Assembly: GCF_015182285.1 (NCBI RefSeq)
Contig: NZ_PRDM01000001.1
Span: 1,674,001-1,738,000, forward strand
Direction of reading: 5' to 3'
Source of the DNA: Flavobacterium hungaricum
Lineage (GTDB): Bacteria; Bacteroidota; Bacteroidia; Flavobacteriales; Flavobacteriaceae
DNA: 64,000 nt
Shown: piece by piece, positions 52,810 through 61,171 of the stretch
How positions within the stretch are numbered: position 1 is the first letter of the stretch
Layout of the letters: each line of letters starts with the position of its first letter
Position numbers and translations under genes: made by a program
Notes under the pieces: model-generated
The model's input: the letters and a program-made list of their open reading frames with translations, nothing else
Told to the model about the DNA's origin: nothing
Databases searched by the model: none

Positions 52810-52837
52810 TTAGTCAATTTATAAGTCCTTATATATC

Positions 52838-52872
52838 AAGGAGAATATCAATTCGGTATTCTCCTTTTTTTT
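52838..52872 (+). terminator. terminator of the LVIVD lipoprotein gene
   Basis: AAGGAGAATA and TATTCTCCTT form a 10-bp stem with a 9-base loop, followed by eight Ts. Confidence 0.92.
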
Positions 52873-52912
52873 ATGCGTTGCATTTTTTTGAGAAATTTTT
52901 TTCATCATTTGT

Positions 52913-52943
52913 CTTATTTTAATATAAATTTGTCTTACATTTG
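52913..52943 (+). promoter_or_regulatory. promoter of the candidate small RNA
   Basis: TACATTTG (52936-52943) matches TAnnTTTG, with TTA 19 bases upstream. It is closely similar to the promoter block before the LVIVD gene, including CTTATTTTA and CTTAYATTTGCA. Confidence 0.5.
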
Positions 52944-52949
52944 CACAGA

Positions 52950-53105
52950 AATATTCTTACAATGCTATTTTGAGAATTTAATACTAGAAAAACACGGGAT
53001 CTGATTCCTTAAAAATATAAAACGCACAGAAAACAAAGAATTCTGTAATCCTAAGAATACCACACTTAAAAAAAACTGCCTGATTTATTTCAGGCAGTTT
53101 TTTTA
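52950..53105 (+). ncRNA. candidate small RNA, about 155 nt
   Basis: A promoter match (52913-52943) and a strong terminator (53071-53105) bracket about 155 bases with no ORF; the first ATG runs only to CTATTTTGA. The preceding gene has its own terminator at 52838-52872 and the following PIG-L gene has its own -7 element, so this is an independent unit. The body is A-rich and shows no familiar fold such as 6S or tmRNA. The call rests on signals only. Confidence 0.4.
53071..53105 (+). terminator. terminator of the candidate small RNA
   Basis: AAACTGCCTGA and TCAGGCAGTTT form an 11-bp stem with a T run, far upstream of the PIG-L start and downstream of no annotated gene. Confidence 0.9.
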
Positions 53106-53167
53106 TGTTTGAACTTCATTAAAGAACATTAACATTTCATTTAAATAATCTTCAAAGATATAATTAG

Positions 53168-53175
53168 TATTTTTG
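53168..53175 (+). promoter_or_regulatory. -7 element (TATTTTTG) of the PIG-L gene
   Basis: TATTTTTG matches TAnnTTTG 30 bases before the chosen ATG. No clear -33 TTG. Confidence 0.4.
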
Positions 53176-53205
53176 AGGCACTTTCAAAAAATTGTAATTA
53201 AACCT

Positions 53206-55734
53206 ATGCGAAAAATTCCAGTAAAAATTCTTCTTTTATTTTTAATGAGTGTTTCTGTTTCATTTGCACAGCAGCCACAAAAACCGAACTCTGTTGAAAT
53301 TTATAATCAAATCAAAAAACTAAATTTCTTAGGCTCTGTTTTATACCTTGCCGCTCATCCTGACGATGAAAATACACGCTTAATTTCGTATTTAGCAAAT
53401 GAAATGAATGCTAGAACTGGATATTTATCATTAACACGTGGTGACGGCGGCCAGAACTTAATTGGCCCCCAGCTTCGCGAACTGCTTGGTGTAATTAGGA
53501 CTCAGGAATTAATTGAAGCCAGAAAAATAGACGGCGGTGAACAATTCTTTTCGCGTGCCAACGATTTTGGTTTTTCTAAAAATCCCGATGAAACTCTTGA
53601 GATCTGGGACAAAGATAAAGTTCTTGCAGATGTGGTTTGGACCATTCGTAATTTTCAACCAGACATCATTATCAATCGTTTTGATCACCGCTCGCCGGGT
53701 ACTACGCACGGACATCATACGTCTTCGGCAATGTTGAGTGTAGAAAGTTTCAATCTGACCAACAATCCTAAAATTTATCCTGAACAATTAAAATATGTAA
53801 AACCGTGGCAGGTAAAAAGACAGTTTTTTAATCCGTCCTGGTGGTTTTATGGAAGTCAGGAGAAATTTGATGCCGCTAATAAATCAAAATTTGTTAAACT
53901 GGAAACGGGAGTTTATTATACCGGAATCGGAAAATCAAATCAGGAAATTGCAGCTTTAAGCCGAAGCCGACACCAATCGCAGGGATTTGGAAGCACGGGA
54001 GTCCGCGGTTTAGAAACAGAATATTTGGAACTAATTAATGGCGAAAATCCAAAAGATCGTGATCAGTTATTTGACGGAATTGATACTTCTTGGAATCGTG
54101 TTAAAAACGGGAAACCGATCGGTGATTTAGTTTCAAAAATTATCGAAAAATACAATTTCAACAATCCTTCTGCCAGTATTCCCGATTTGATCAAAGTCTA
54201 CACTATGATTGAAAATCTAGAAGACGATCATTGGAAAAAAATAAAATCGGAAGCAGTTAAAAATATCATTGCATCTGCATCTGGATTGTATCTTGAAGCT
54301 GTTGCAAATGAGCAGGAAGCAGTTCCTGGAAGCACTTTAAAACTGAGTCTTGAAGCTATTAACAGATGTAGTGTAGAAATGCAGTTAACAAGCATTACGA
54401 CGCTTCCGGATCAAAAAACAACTGTTCAAAACAGTACTCTCAAAAACAATAGTGATGAGAAAATAAATCTGGAAATTAAACTTCCTGAAAATTTAGAATA
54501 TACGCAGCCCTATTGGTTGAAAGAAAAAGCGGCTGTTGGAATGTATACCGTTTCAAACCAGCAGCAGATCGGAATTGCAGATATTATTAGACAGGTAAAA
54601 GTTGTTTTTAATGTAAAGATTAACGGCGTAGAGCTTCCGTTTGAGCGTACTGTGGTTTACAAATACAATGATGGCGTAAAAGGCGAAATGTATAATTTCT
54701 TAGATATCGTTCCAGAAGTCACCACTTCAGTTTTAGAAAGAGTATTAATTTTTAGAGATACCAAAAGCAAAATGGTTCCTGTAAAAGTTCGTGCCGGAAA
54801 AGACAATGTGAGCGGTAATCTTCAGCTAGAATTGCCAAATAACTGGATTATTTCTCCTAAACAAATTCCGTTTGCATTAAGCAAAAAAGGAAATGAGCAG
54901 ACTTTTTATTTTGAAGTTACACCGCCTGTAAATCCAGAAGAATCTACATTAAAAAGTATTGCTGTTGTAGATGAAAAACGTTTTGATAAAGACGAAACGG
55001 TTATTGATTTTAACCATATTACCAAACAAATGGTTTTAAAAGCAGCCGAATCAAAAGCAATTCGTATTGATTTAAAAACAAACGGAGATGCCGTAGCGTA
55101 TATTATGGGTGCAGGTGACGAAGTTCCAGAAAGTCTTGCACAAATGGGGTATAAAGTTACCATTTTGAAACCCGAAGAAATTACTCCCGAAAAACTAGAT
55201 TCTTTTAATGTTGTTATTACAGGAGTTCGTGCTTATAATACCGTAAACGCTTTGGCAAACAAACAGAACATTCTTTTCAATTTTGTGAAAAGCGGTAAAA
55301 ATATGATCGTACAGTACAATACTTATGGAAAAACGGTTACCAGCCAGCTGGCGCCTTATCCATTAAAAATCTCTAATGATCGTGTGACAGAAGAAAATGC
55401 AAAAGTTACTTTTTTAGCGCCAAATCATCCTGTTTTAAATACTCCAAACAAAATTTCAGCAAAAGATTTTGAAGGCTGGAAACAAGAGCAGGGATTGTAT
55501 TATCCTAACGAATACGACGATGCCTTTACTCCTATTCTATCTTCTCACGATAAGGGAGAATCGGCTAAAAAAGGAGCTTTATTGGTAGCTCCATACGGCA
55601 AAGGATATTACATTTATACGGGTTTAAGCTTCTTTAGAGAATTACCAGAAGGTGTTTCGGGAGCTTATAGACTGTTATCAAACATGATTTCGTTGAAACA
55701 GCCAATCGAGGCTAAACAAGATTTAAAGCAATAA
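53206..55734 (+). CDS. exported PIG-L family deacetylase, multidomain
   Basis: An 842-residue protein with a signal peptide (ILLLFLMSVSVSFAQQ). The LmbE/PIG-L deacetylase domain (about residues 40-260) has the zinc motif AAHPDDE and the downstream HGHH. It cleaves N-acetyl groups from amino sugars. The C-terminal 550 residues hold beta-sandwich segments and a final Rossmann-like domain (VVITGVRAYNTVNALANKQNILFNFVKSGKNMIVQYNTYG). The start is the ATG at 53206; an upstream TTG overlaps the promoter element. A tiny membrane-peptide gene and a symporter follow directly, so it probably processes a sugar that is then imported. Confidence 0.9.
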   Translation: MRKIPVKILLLFLMSVSVSFAQQPQKPNSVEIYNQIKKLNFLGSVLYLAAHPDDENTRLISYLANEMNARTGYLSLTRGDGGQNLIGPQLRELLGVIRTQELIEARKIDGGEQFFSRANDFGFSKNPDETLEIWDKDKVLADVVWTIRNFQPDIIINRFDHRSPGTTHGHHTSSAMLSVESFNLTNNPKIYPEQLKYVKPWQVKRQFFNPSWWFYGSQEKFDAANKSKFVKLETGVYYTGIGKSNQEIAALSRSRHQSQGFGSTGVRGLETEYLELINGENPKDRDQLFDGIDTSWNRVKNGKPIGDLVSKIIEKYNFNNPSASIPDLIKVYTMIENLEDDHWKKIKSEAVKNIIASASGLYLEAVANEQEAVPGSTLKLSLEAINRCSVEMQLTSITTLPDQKTTVQNSTLKNNSDEKINLEIKLPENLEYTQPYWLKEKAAVGMYTVSNQQQIGIADIIRQVKVVFNVKINGVELPFERTVVYKYNDGVKGEMYNFLDIVPEVTTSVLERVLIFRDTKSKMVPVKVRAGKDNVSGNLQLELPNNWIISPKQIPFALSKKGNEQTFYFEVTPPVNPEESTLKSIAVVDEKRFDKDETVIDFNHITKQMVLKAAESKAIRIDLKTNGDAVAYIMGAGDEVPESLAQMGYKVTILKPEEITPEKLDSFNVVITGVRAYNTVNALANKQNILFNFVKSGKNMIVQYNTYGKTVTSQLAPYPLKISNDRVTEENAKVTFLAPNHPVLNTPNKISAKDFEGWKQEQGLYYPNEYDDAFTPILSSHDKGESAKKGALLVAPYGKGYYIYTGLSFFRELPEGVSGAYRLLSNMISLKQPIEAKQDLKQ

Positions 55735-55736
55735 AA

Positions 55737-55844
55737 ATGGAAAACAAAAAACAAAAAAAATGGAAAAAAAGCTACACCTATGTTTTGGTAGCTAATGCTG
55801 TCTATATTGTTATTTTCTTCTTAATCATGCAATTATACTCCTAA
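55737..55844 (+). CDS. 35-residue single-pass membrane peptide between PIG-L and symporter genes
   Basis: An ORF of 35 codons that starts two bases after the PIG-L stop and ends three bases before the symporter start. The N terminus is very basic (MENKKQKKWKK) and is followed by one hydrophobic helix (YVLVANAVYIVIFFLIMQLY). The exact fit between the two genes makes translation likely. It may be a small partner of the sodium:solute symporter; this is inference. Confidence 0.7.
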   Translation: MENKKQKKWKKSYTYVLVANAVYIVIFFLIMQLYS

Positions 55845-55847
55845 ATT

Positions 55848-57575
55848 ATGCAGTTATTTGATTGGATCGTACTTATCGTTACTCTTTTATTTATTGTTGG
55901 ATATGGTTCCTGGAAAACGCGAGGCAGTAAAAATGTAGAAGATTTTATTTTAGGAAACAATGAAACTCCTTGGTATACCGTCGGGCTTTCTGTAATGGCA
56001 ACACAGGCCAGCGCTATTACATTTTTGTCAACTCCTGGACAGGCGTATCACGACGGAATGGGATTTGTGCAATTCTATTTTGGTCTGCCAATTGCCATGA
56101 TTGTGATCTGTGTAACCTTTATTCCGCTGTATCATAAAAGCAAAGTTTATACGGCTTACGAATTTTTAGAAAGGCGTTTTGATATTAAAACTCGTTCTCT
56201 TGCCGCTATTTTGTTTTTGGTGCAGCGAGGTTTAGGGACTGGGTTGACTATTTATGCTCCCGCTATTATTTTGTCTGCTTTATTAGGATGGAATTTAACT
56301 ATAATGAACATCATCATCGGTGTCATGGTGATTATTTATACTTTTTCGGGCGGAACAAAAGCGGTAAACGTAACCCAAAAACAACAGATGTTTGTCATTA
56401 TGTCGGGGATGTTTATTACTTTTTTCCTGATTCTGCACTATCTGCCAAACGATATGACTTTTAACAGCGCACTGCATATTGCCGGTGCCAATGATAAAAT
56501 GAATATTGTCGATTTCTCTTTTAATCCAGAAGAAAAGTATACTTTTTGGAGCGGTATAACGGGTGGTTTTTTCTTAGCCCTCGCCTATTTTGGTACCGAT
56601 CAATCGCAGGTGGGGCGTTATCTGTCTGGAAAATCGGTAAAAGAAAGTCAGATGGGATTGATTATGAACGGACTTTTAAAAGTGCCGATGCAGTTTTTTA
56701 TTCTATTAACCGGAGTAATGGTTTTTGTGTTTTTTCAGTTTAATCCGGTTCCCTTAAATTTTAACCCGAACAATAAAATTATAATCGAAAAATCGGTTTA
56801 CAAAGAAGAATATAAAGCTTTAGAAACAAAACTGACCAAACTTTCTGAAGATAAAAAAGTAATTAATCTGCTGTACATTGATCAGTTAAATCAAGATTAT
56901 GACAACCCGATTTTGCGAAAAGAATTGGTCGCTTTATCAAATAAAGAAAAAGACCTGCGCGAAAAAGCAAAAGAAATCATATCAAAAGCAGACAGTAATA
57001 CCGAAACCAACGATAAAGATTATGTCTTTTTTCATTTTATCCTGCATTATCTGCCCAAAGGTTTGATCGGACTTTTATTGGCCGTTATCCTTTCTGCAGC
57101 CATGTCGTCTACAGCTTCGGGGCTTACCGCGCTTGCTTCTACAACGGCTATCGATATTTATAAGCGAAATTTGAAAACCGAAAAATCAGAGAAGCATTAT
57201 TTGAACGCTACTAAATTTTTTACGCTTTTCTGGGGAATTATAGCGATACTTTTTGCCTGCATTGGTACTTTGTTTGAAAATTTGATTCAGCTGGTTAATA
57301 TAATTGGTTCTATTTTTTACGGAACTGTTTTAGGAATTTTCCTTGTTGGATTTTATCTTAAACGTGTGCGTGCTAAATCTATGTTTATAAGTGCAATTAT
57401 TAGTCAGCTTACCATTTTTGTAATCTTTTATTTTATGATTTATACTCAGGAAAAACTAGGTTATTTATGGCTGAATTTTATCGGCGCCATTTTGACAATC
57501 GTTTTAGCGTTGTTGATCCAGATTTTATTTTTTAGGGGAAAACCTAATGATGAAAGCGAAATTGTTCTGGAATGA
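55848..57575 (+). CDS. sodium:solute symporter (SSS family)
   Basis: A 575-residue SLC5/SSS transporter with about thirteen or fourteen membrane helices. Typical segments are GSWKTRGSKNVEDFILGNNETPWYTVGLSVMATQASAITFLSTPGQAY, AYEFLERRFDIKTRSLAAILFLVQRG, AYFGTDQSQVGRYLSGKS and LAVILSAAMSSTASGLTALASTTAIDIYKR (sodium-site region). A charged cytosolic insert of about 80 residues lies near 310-390. Substrate unknown; the PIG-L partner suggests a sugar or amino-sugar derivative. Confidence 0.94.
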   Translation: MQLFDWIVLIVTLLFIVGYGSWKTRGSKNVEDFILGNNETPWYTVGLSVMATQASAITFLSTPGQAYHDGMGFVQFYFGLPIAMIVICVTFIPLYHKSKVYTAYEFLERRFDIKTRSLAAILFLVQRGLGTGLTIYAPAIILSALLGWNLTIMNIIIGVMVIIYTFSGGTKAVNVTQKQQMFVIMSGMFITFFLILHYLPNDMTFNSALHIAGANDKMNIVDFSFNPEEKYTFWSGITGGFFLALAYFGTDQSQVGRYLSGKSVKESQMGLIMNGLLKVPMQFFILLTGVMVFVFFQFNPVPLNFNPNNKIIIEKSVYKEEYKALETKLTKLSEDKKVINLLYIDQLNQDYDNPILRKELVALSNKEKDLREKAKEIISKADSNTETNDKDYVFFHFILHYLPKGLIGLLLAVILSAAMSSTASGLTALASTTAIDIYKRNLKTEKSEKHYLNATKFFTLFWGIIAILFACIGTLFENLIQLVNIIGSIFYGTVLGIFLVGFYLKRVRAKSMFISAIISQLTIFVIFYFMIYTQEKLGYLWLNFIGAILTIVLALLIQILFFRGKPNDESEIVLE

Positions 57576-57664
57576 TTTTAAACGGATTATTTAAATTCTA
57601 AAACTTAAATACATCTTTGTCAAAATTTGAAACTTTGACAAAGATTCTTATTAATGGTAAATAC

Positions 57665-57994
57665 ATGAAATTAAAAAATTTAATTTTCTTCTATTCTTCA
57701 TTTACACAAAAATCCGGGCGACCCGAGTTTGCGTTTTATGTAATTTTTAATATCACAGCCTATTATTTTGCTCTTAATTTATATCGTACTTTAAATTTGG
57801 AGAATGAAAAAATTTTAAATTTATTTTATACTTGCCTAATTATTTTATTTACGTTTGTGCCAATGCAAGCTGTAATTTCTAGACGTTTACGAGATTTAAA
57901 AGCAAATCCTAATTTTATGCTTTTTTGTTTCATTCCAATTTTGAACTTTGCGTTTCTGGTATTTCTATTATTAGCAAAAAGTAAAAATGACTAA
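57665..57994 (+). CDS. DUF805-like small membrane protein
   Basis: A 109-residue membrane protein. The segment FTQKSGRPEFAFYVIFN at the N terminus and ISRRLRDLKANPNFMLFCFIPILNFAFLVFLLL at the C terminus are typical of DUF805 (arginine-rich RRLRD before the last helices). The start is the ATG at 57665; the longer TTG frame adds an unlikely leader. Its stop overlaps the next gene by eight bases. Function unknown. Confidence 0.8.
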   Translation: MKLKNLIFFYSSFTQKSGRPEFAFYVIFNITAYYFALNLYRTLNLENEKILNLFYTCLIILFTFVPMQAVISRRLRDLKANPNFMLFCFIPILNFAFLVFLLLAKSKND

Positions 57995-58475
57995 AATAAT
58001 TATTTTCTCCATCTTACTTATTTCCACTTTTCAAATCAGGAGCCAGGAAGTTTCAGATACAGAAGAATTTGTAGATAATTCTATTTCTGCTCAGTTACAA
58101 ACAAAGTGTTTTGAAAATCTAAATCAAGGAAATGAAATCCTCGAAAAATATCCTGCTTTAAAAAGTGTAAGATTTTGTTCTCTGTTAGAATGTATGTTTT
58201 TAATGGCTTACAAAGAAGAAGATATTCAAATTGCTGCCGAAAAAAGGTTAATAGGAATTGCGACGCAGTTATACCGAGAAGGAAATCCGGTGTATTTGTT
58301 TAGCGGAATGGATAGTTATCGCACTCAACAAGAGGAAAATTTAGATCTGACAGATGATAATCACCTAGTGTACATCAGTTACGGCGATTGTGTTTCACCC
58401 AATTTTTTTCACAAGTCGGCAGAAATTGTAAATAAACAAACCCGTTTATTGATAAATCAAAATGCGGCTAAATAA
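57987..58475 (+). CDS. exported protein of unknown function
   Basis: A 162-residue protein with a signal peptide (IIIFSILLISTFQIRSQ). The mature part is mostly helical with four cysteines (TKCFENL, RFCSLLECMF, YGDCVSP). No family is recognised. It overlaps the DUF805 gene by eight bases, so the two are co-translated. A copy of the dispersed palindromic element follows it. Confidence 0.7.
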   Translation: MTKIIIFSILLISTFQIRSQEVSDTEEFVDNSISAQLQTKCFENLNQGNEILEKYPALKSVRFCSLLECMFLMAYKEEDIQIAAEKRLIGIATQLYREGNPVYLFSGMDSYRTQQEENLDLTDDNHLVYISYGDCVSPNFFHKSAEIVNKQTRLLINQNAAK

Positions 58476-58487
58476 TCCTGATGCCCT

Positions 58488-58563
58488 AGCCCTGATGGAA
58501 GCGGCATCCTTTTGTTTTTTTCTTTAAAAAACAAAAGATACAGCGGACAGCAGGATAAGCTTC
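58488..58563. repeat. dispersed palindromic element, copy 3
   Basis: Begins AGCCCTGATGGAAGCGGCAT, has a central 12-bp hairpin (CTTTTGTTTTTT with AAAAAACAAAAG), and ends ATACAGCGGACAGCAGGATAAGC. It matches copies 1 and 2 along both arms. Confidence 0.8.
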
Positions 58564-58711
58564 CAAAAAATTAAAAAACTTATTTTTTCAATAAAAATTC
58601 TTTTAATTATTGTAGGTAAAAACACTATTTTAGTATTTCAGAAACCGATTATTTAAAACGACTGCTCTAATGGCAGATTTGTTTTAATACTGATCCTTAA
58701 CCAAATAGTAA

Positions 58712-59320
58712 ATGAAACTTCCTGCAGACATCGAAAAATTACTGCCTTTAGGCTACCTCTATCTTGTTGTATTGGGAATCTTAAAAGAGAGCTTTCATTA
58801 TTATCAGTTAGGAATTAATATTTTGAATTATTCTTCGATAATGGATATTCTGATCAGCCCGATAGCGTATATCACTTCAAGTCCAATTATCTTAATTACC
58901 ATTATTGCAATGTTTGTTTTTCATTATTACCTTCCGGGTATTTTGCTCAAACATAAAATGAATAAATTTCTTCAAAAAATGCTGGAGCTAAAATCTACTG
59001 ACGGTTTTACAATCGAGCAAGCTCAGACCTATTACAACGAAGTTGCGGTAAAAACATTGGCTATGACGCTACTGTCTTTTTTTATCGGTACAGGAATTGC
59101 GGGCGGTTATTTTACTCGTGAAAAAATTGAAGCCAATACTTTAAAATACGAGCACACCCTTGTCTTTAATGACGAAAAGTCAAAAAAAGTCAATATTCTC
59201 GGCACAAACAGTATGTATTATTTTTACATTTCAAAAGGGCAGAAAAATATCGAAATAGCTCCAATTGGTTCGATTAAAAATCTAGAAGTTGCCTGCAAAT
59301 TAAAATATTTCACCAAGTAA
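58712..59320 (+). CDS. membrane protein of unknown function
   Basis: A 202-residue protein with helices near LLPLGYLYLVVLGILKESF, ISPIAYITSSPIILITIIAMFVFHYYLPGILL and VKTLAMTLLSFFIGTGIAGGYF, and a soluble C-terminal domain (about residues 145-202). I do not recognise the family. It stands alone between the palindromic element and the four-helix-bundle gene. Confidence 0.68.
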   Translation: MKLPADIEKLLPLGYLYLVVLGILKESFHYYQLGINILNYSSIMDILISPIAYITSSPIILITIIAMFVFHYYLPGILLKHKMNKFLQKMLELKSTDGFTIEQAQTYYNEVAVKTLAMTLLSFFIGTGIAGGYFTREKIEANTLKYEHTLVFNDEKSKKVNILGTNSMYYFYISKGQKNIEIAPIGSIKNLEVACKLKYFTK

Positions 59321-59398
59321 CGCGGCCTGTACTATCATGGGGATCAAATTTTAAAAATAGGGCTTTTTTATTTTTTAAAATTTCAAACTCAAAATCTC

Positions 59399-59406
59399 TA
59401 TCTTTG
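59399..59406 (+). promoter_or_regulatory. -7 element (TATCTTTG) of the four-helix-bundle gene
   Basis: TATCTTTG matches TAnnTTTG 26 bases before the ATG. The -33 TTG is not visible. Confidence 0.45.
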
Positions 59407-59432
59407 ATTAAGTTACTTTAAAATAAAGCTTT

Positions 59433-60062
59433 ATGAAAGATCAAAAAAGATACAGCAATAAAACCAAAGCGGCTTTTATATTATTGATCGTAATGCTCAT
59501 TATTTTACTTGGTAACTTTAATACGCTGCAGAATTCTAAAAATGTAAACGAAAATATCAATGCGATTTACAAAGACAGATTGGTCGTGGCACATTATATC
59601 TTTCAGTATTCTAAACAGCTGCATTTTATTAAATCGGAAGCTGAAAAACTAGATCTGAGCGACAACATCAAAAAAAATGAAATTGTGCACACACTTGATA
59701 TCATTCACGATATCGATAATTTGTATGCTCAAACGGTACTCACAAATACAGAAAAGCAATATTTTGATACGTTTCTACTTTCCTGCAAAGAAATCAATAC
59801 GCAAGTCGCCAATAAAAACTGGAACAAAATTGCATTTTCGAGCGGACAGGCTTTAAAAACTTTAGAATCATTATCGGAGATTCAGATTAAAGAAGGAAAA
59901 TCTAAACTTGCTGCCGCCAATGCGATGTATAACAGAAATAATAGTATTGGCCAGCTGCAAATCGCTTTACTGATTATTTTAGGAGGCATTGTTTTTTATC
60001 TGCTGATTGTCAAGAAAATAAAAAAGACAGTCAAAATTCCTGAGCCGCCGAGTATGAATTAA
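59433..60062 (+). CDS. membrane protein with chemoreceptor-type four-helix-bundle sensor domain
   Basis: A 209-residue protein with the layout of a 4HB_MCP sensor module: a basic cytosolic start, a membrane helix (AAFILLIVMLIILLGNF), a periplasmic four-helix bundle (about residues 30-175, including NINAIYKDRLVVAHYIFQYSKQLHFI) and a second membrane helix (IALLIILGGIVFYLLIV). It then ends after a short basic tail, so no HAMP or methyl-accepting signalling domain is present. Such stand-alone sensors occur in Bacteroidota; the output partner is unknown. Confidence 0.8.
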   Translation: MKDQKRYSNKTKAAFILLIVMLIILLGNFNTLQNSKNVNENINAIYKDRLVVAHYIFQYSKQLHFIKSEAEKLDLSDNIKKNEIVHTLDIIHDIDNLYAQTVLTNTEKQYFDTFLLSCKEINTQVANKNWNKIAFSSGQALKTLESLSEIQIKEGKSKLAAANAMYNRNNSIGQLQIALLIILGGIVFYLLIVKKIKKTVKIPEPPSMN

Positions 60063-60188
60063 TAAATCTAAATTTCAAGAGGAAATTTCAATAAATAAAA
60101 TCCAAATTCCGATTTGCAGCGCTTCGACTTCTTTCAAAATAGGATAAATGAGAAAATCCTTTGAAGATTTTGTTTGACAAACAAAATC

Positions 60189-60222
60189 AAAAAAAAAAAT
60201 CCAAAACCCGAAGGTTTTGGAA
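60189..60222 (-). terminator. terminator of the DUF2911 gene
   Basis: On the minus strand ATTCCAAAACC, loop TTCG, GGTTTTGGAT is followed by about ten Ts, 40 bases after the stop codon. Confidence 0.9.
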
Positions 60223-60260
60223 TTTGTAATTTTTATTTTGGAATTTAATAATTCGAAAGA

Positions 60261-61103
60261 TTATCTACTCCATTCAGCAATGCTGTCCTTGTTTAATTTT
60301 ACGTAATCTGCGTTGTTTGCTGCTTCTGCCGATGCCAAAGAAGCTTTTGCTGTTTCAAGAGCTCCTTTTTTATCACCTTGTTTGGCTTGGATCAACGATT
60401 TTAATCTTGTTACGTAGTATGGTTTGTCTGTACTCATATCTAGCGCTTTGTCTACGTAAACTCTTGCTGTTTCTATGTTTCCGTTTGATTGAAATAAATA
60501 TTGAGAAGCAGCATAATAATCGTTCCAGCTTGGTCCTGCCAATGTTTTTTCGATACTTGCAGTAGCCGTTTTTGCAGTTGGAACTTCAAATTTTAAAGCC
60601 ACATGAGAGTTTTCCCAAGCCATTTCTAAATAACCGAAATTCGGATCTAAAGTATTGATTCCGATTGTAAAAGTTTCAACTGGCGTTGGCAATGCGTCTT
60701 CTTTTACAGTTGTTTTTAACACTACATAAGACTCGTTCCAGTTTTCTGGCAATCCCCAATTATCTGTAGAAAGGTAAAAAATCACATCCCAGCTTTCAAT
60801 TCTCGGCACTGTGTAAATTGCATATTTTCCTTTCTTTAATGTTTTTCCGTCGATAACTACATCATCGCTAAAATTGATGATTGTATTTTCGTTTGCTCCT
60901 GTTCTCCATAATTTTCCAAACGGAACTAAATTTCCGAAAACAGCTCTTCCTCTGGCTCCTGGTCTAGAATAGGTTACTTCTACATCAGTTAAACCAACGG
61001 TTTGTTTTATATATCCTTTTGGACTAGACTGTGGTGTTTTTACTTGTGCATCTGCTGCTAATGGCGCTATAATCAATGCTAACGCAATAAGTAGTTTTTT
61101 CAT
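60261..61103 (-). CDS. exported DUF2911 protein
   Basis: A 280-residue exported protein (signal peptide LLIALALIIAPLAADAQ). The DUF2911 domain shows VTYSRPGARGRAVFGNLVPFGKLWRTGANENT, KKGKYAIYTVPRIESWDVIFYL and LEMAWENSHVALKFEVP. A helical C-terminal region with a TPR-like pattern follows (about 195-280). The start is the ATG at 61103, which suits the signal peptide and lies just after a TTG-N17-TAAATTTG promoter. A longer frame from a TTG is rejected. Function unknown. Confidence 0.92.
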   Translation of the reverse strand: MKKLLIALALIIAPLAADAQVKTPQSSPKGYIKQTVGLTDVEVTYSRPGARGRAVFGNLVPFGKLWRTGANENTIINFSDDVVIDGKTLKKGKYAIYTVPRIESWDVIFYLSTDNWGLPENWNESYVVLKTTVKEDALPTPVETFTIGINTLDPNFGYLEMAWENSHVALKFEVPTAKTATASIEKTLAGPSWNDYYAASQYLFQSNGNIETARVYVDKALDMSTDKPYYVTRLKSLIQAKQGDKKGALETAKASLASAEAANNADYVKLNKDSIAEWSR

Positions 61104-61124
61104 TCTTCGTTTTTTTTGTTTGTT

Positions 61125-61152
61125 CAAATTTACAAATTCAATTAGGGAACAA
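61125..61152 (-). promoter_or_regulatory. promoter of the DUF2911 gene
   Basis: Minus-strand TTG (61152-61150), a 17-base spacer and TAAATTTG (61132-61125) match the Bacteroidota promoter consensus, 22 bases before the start codon and inside the gap after the HAD gene. Confidence 0.6.
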
Positions 61153-61171
61153 ATGTTAAATATTACATAAT

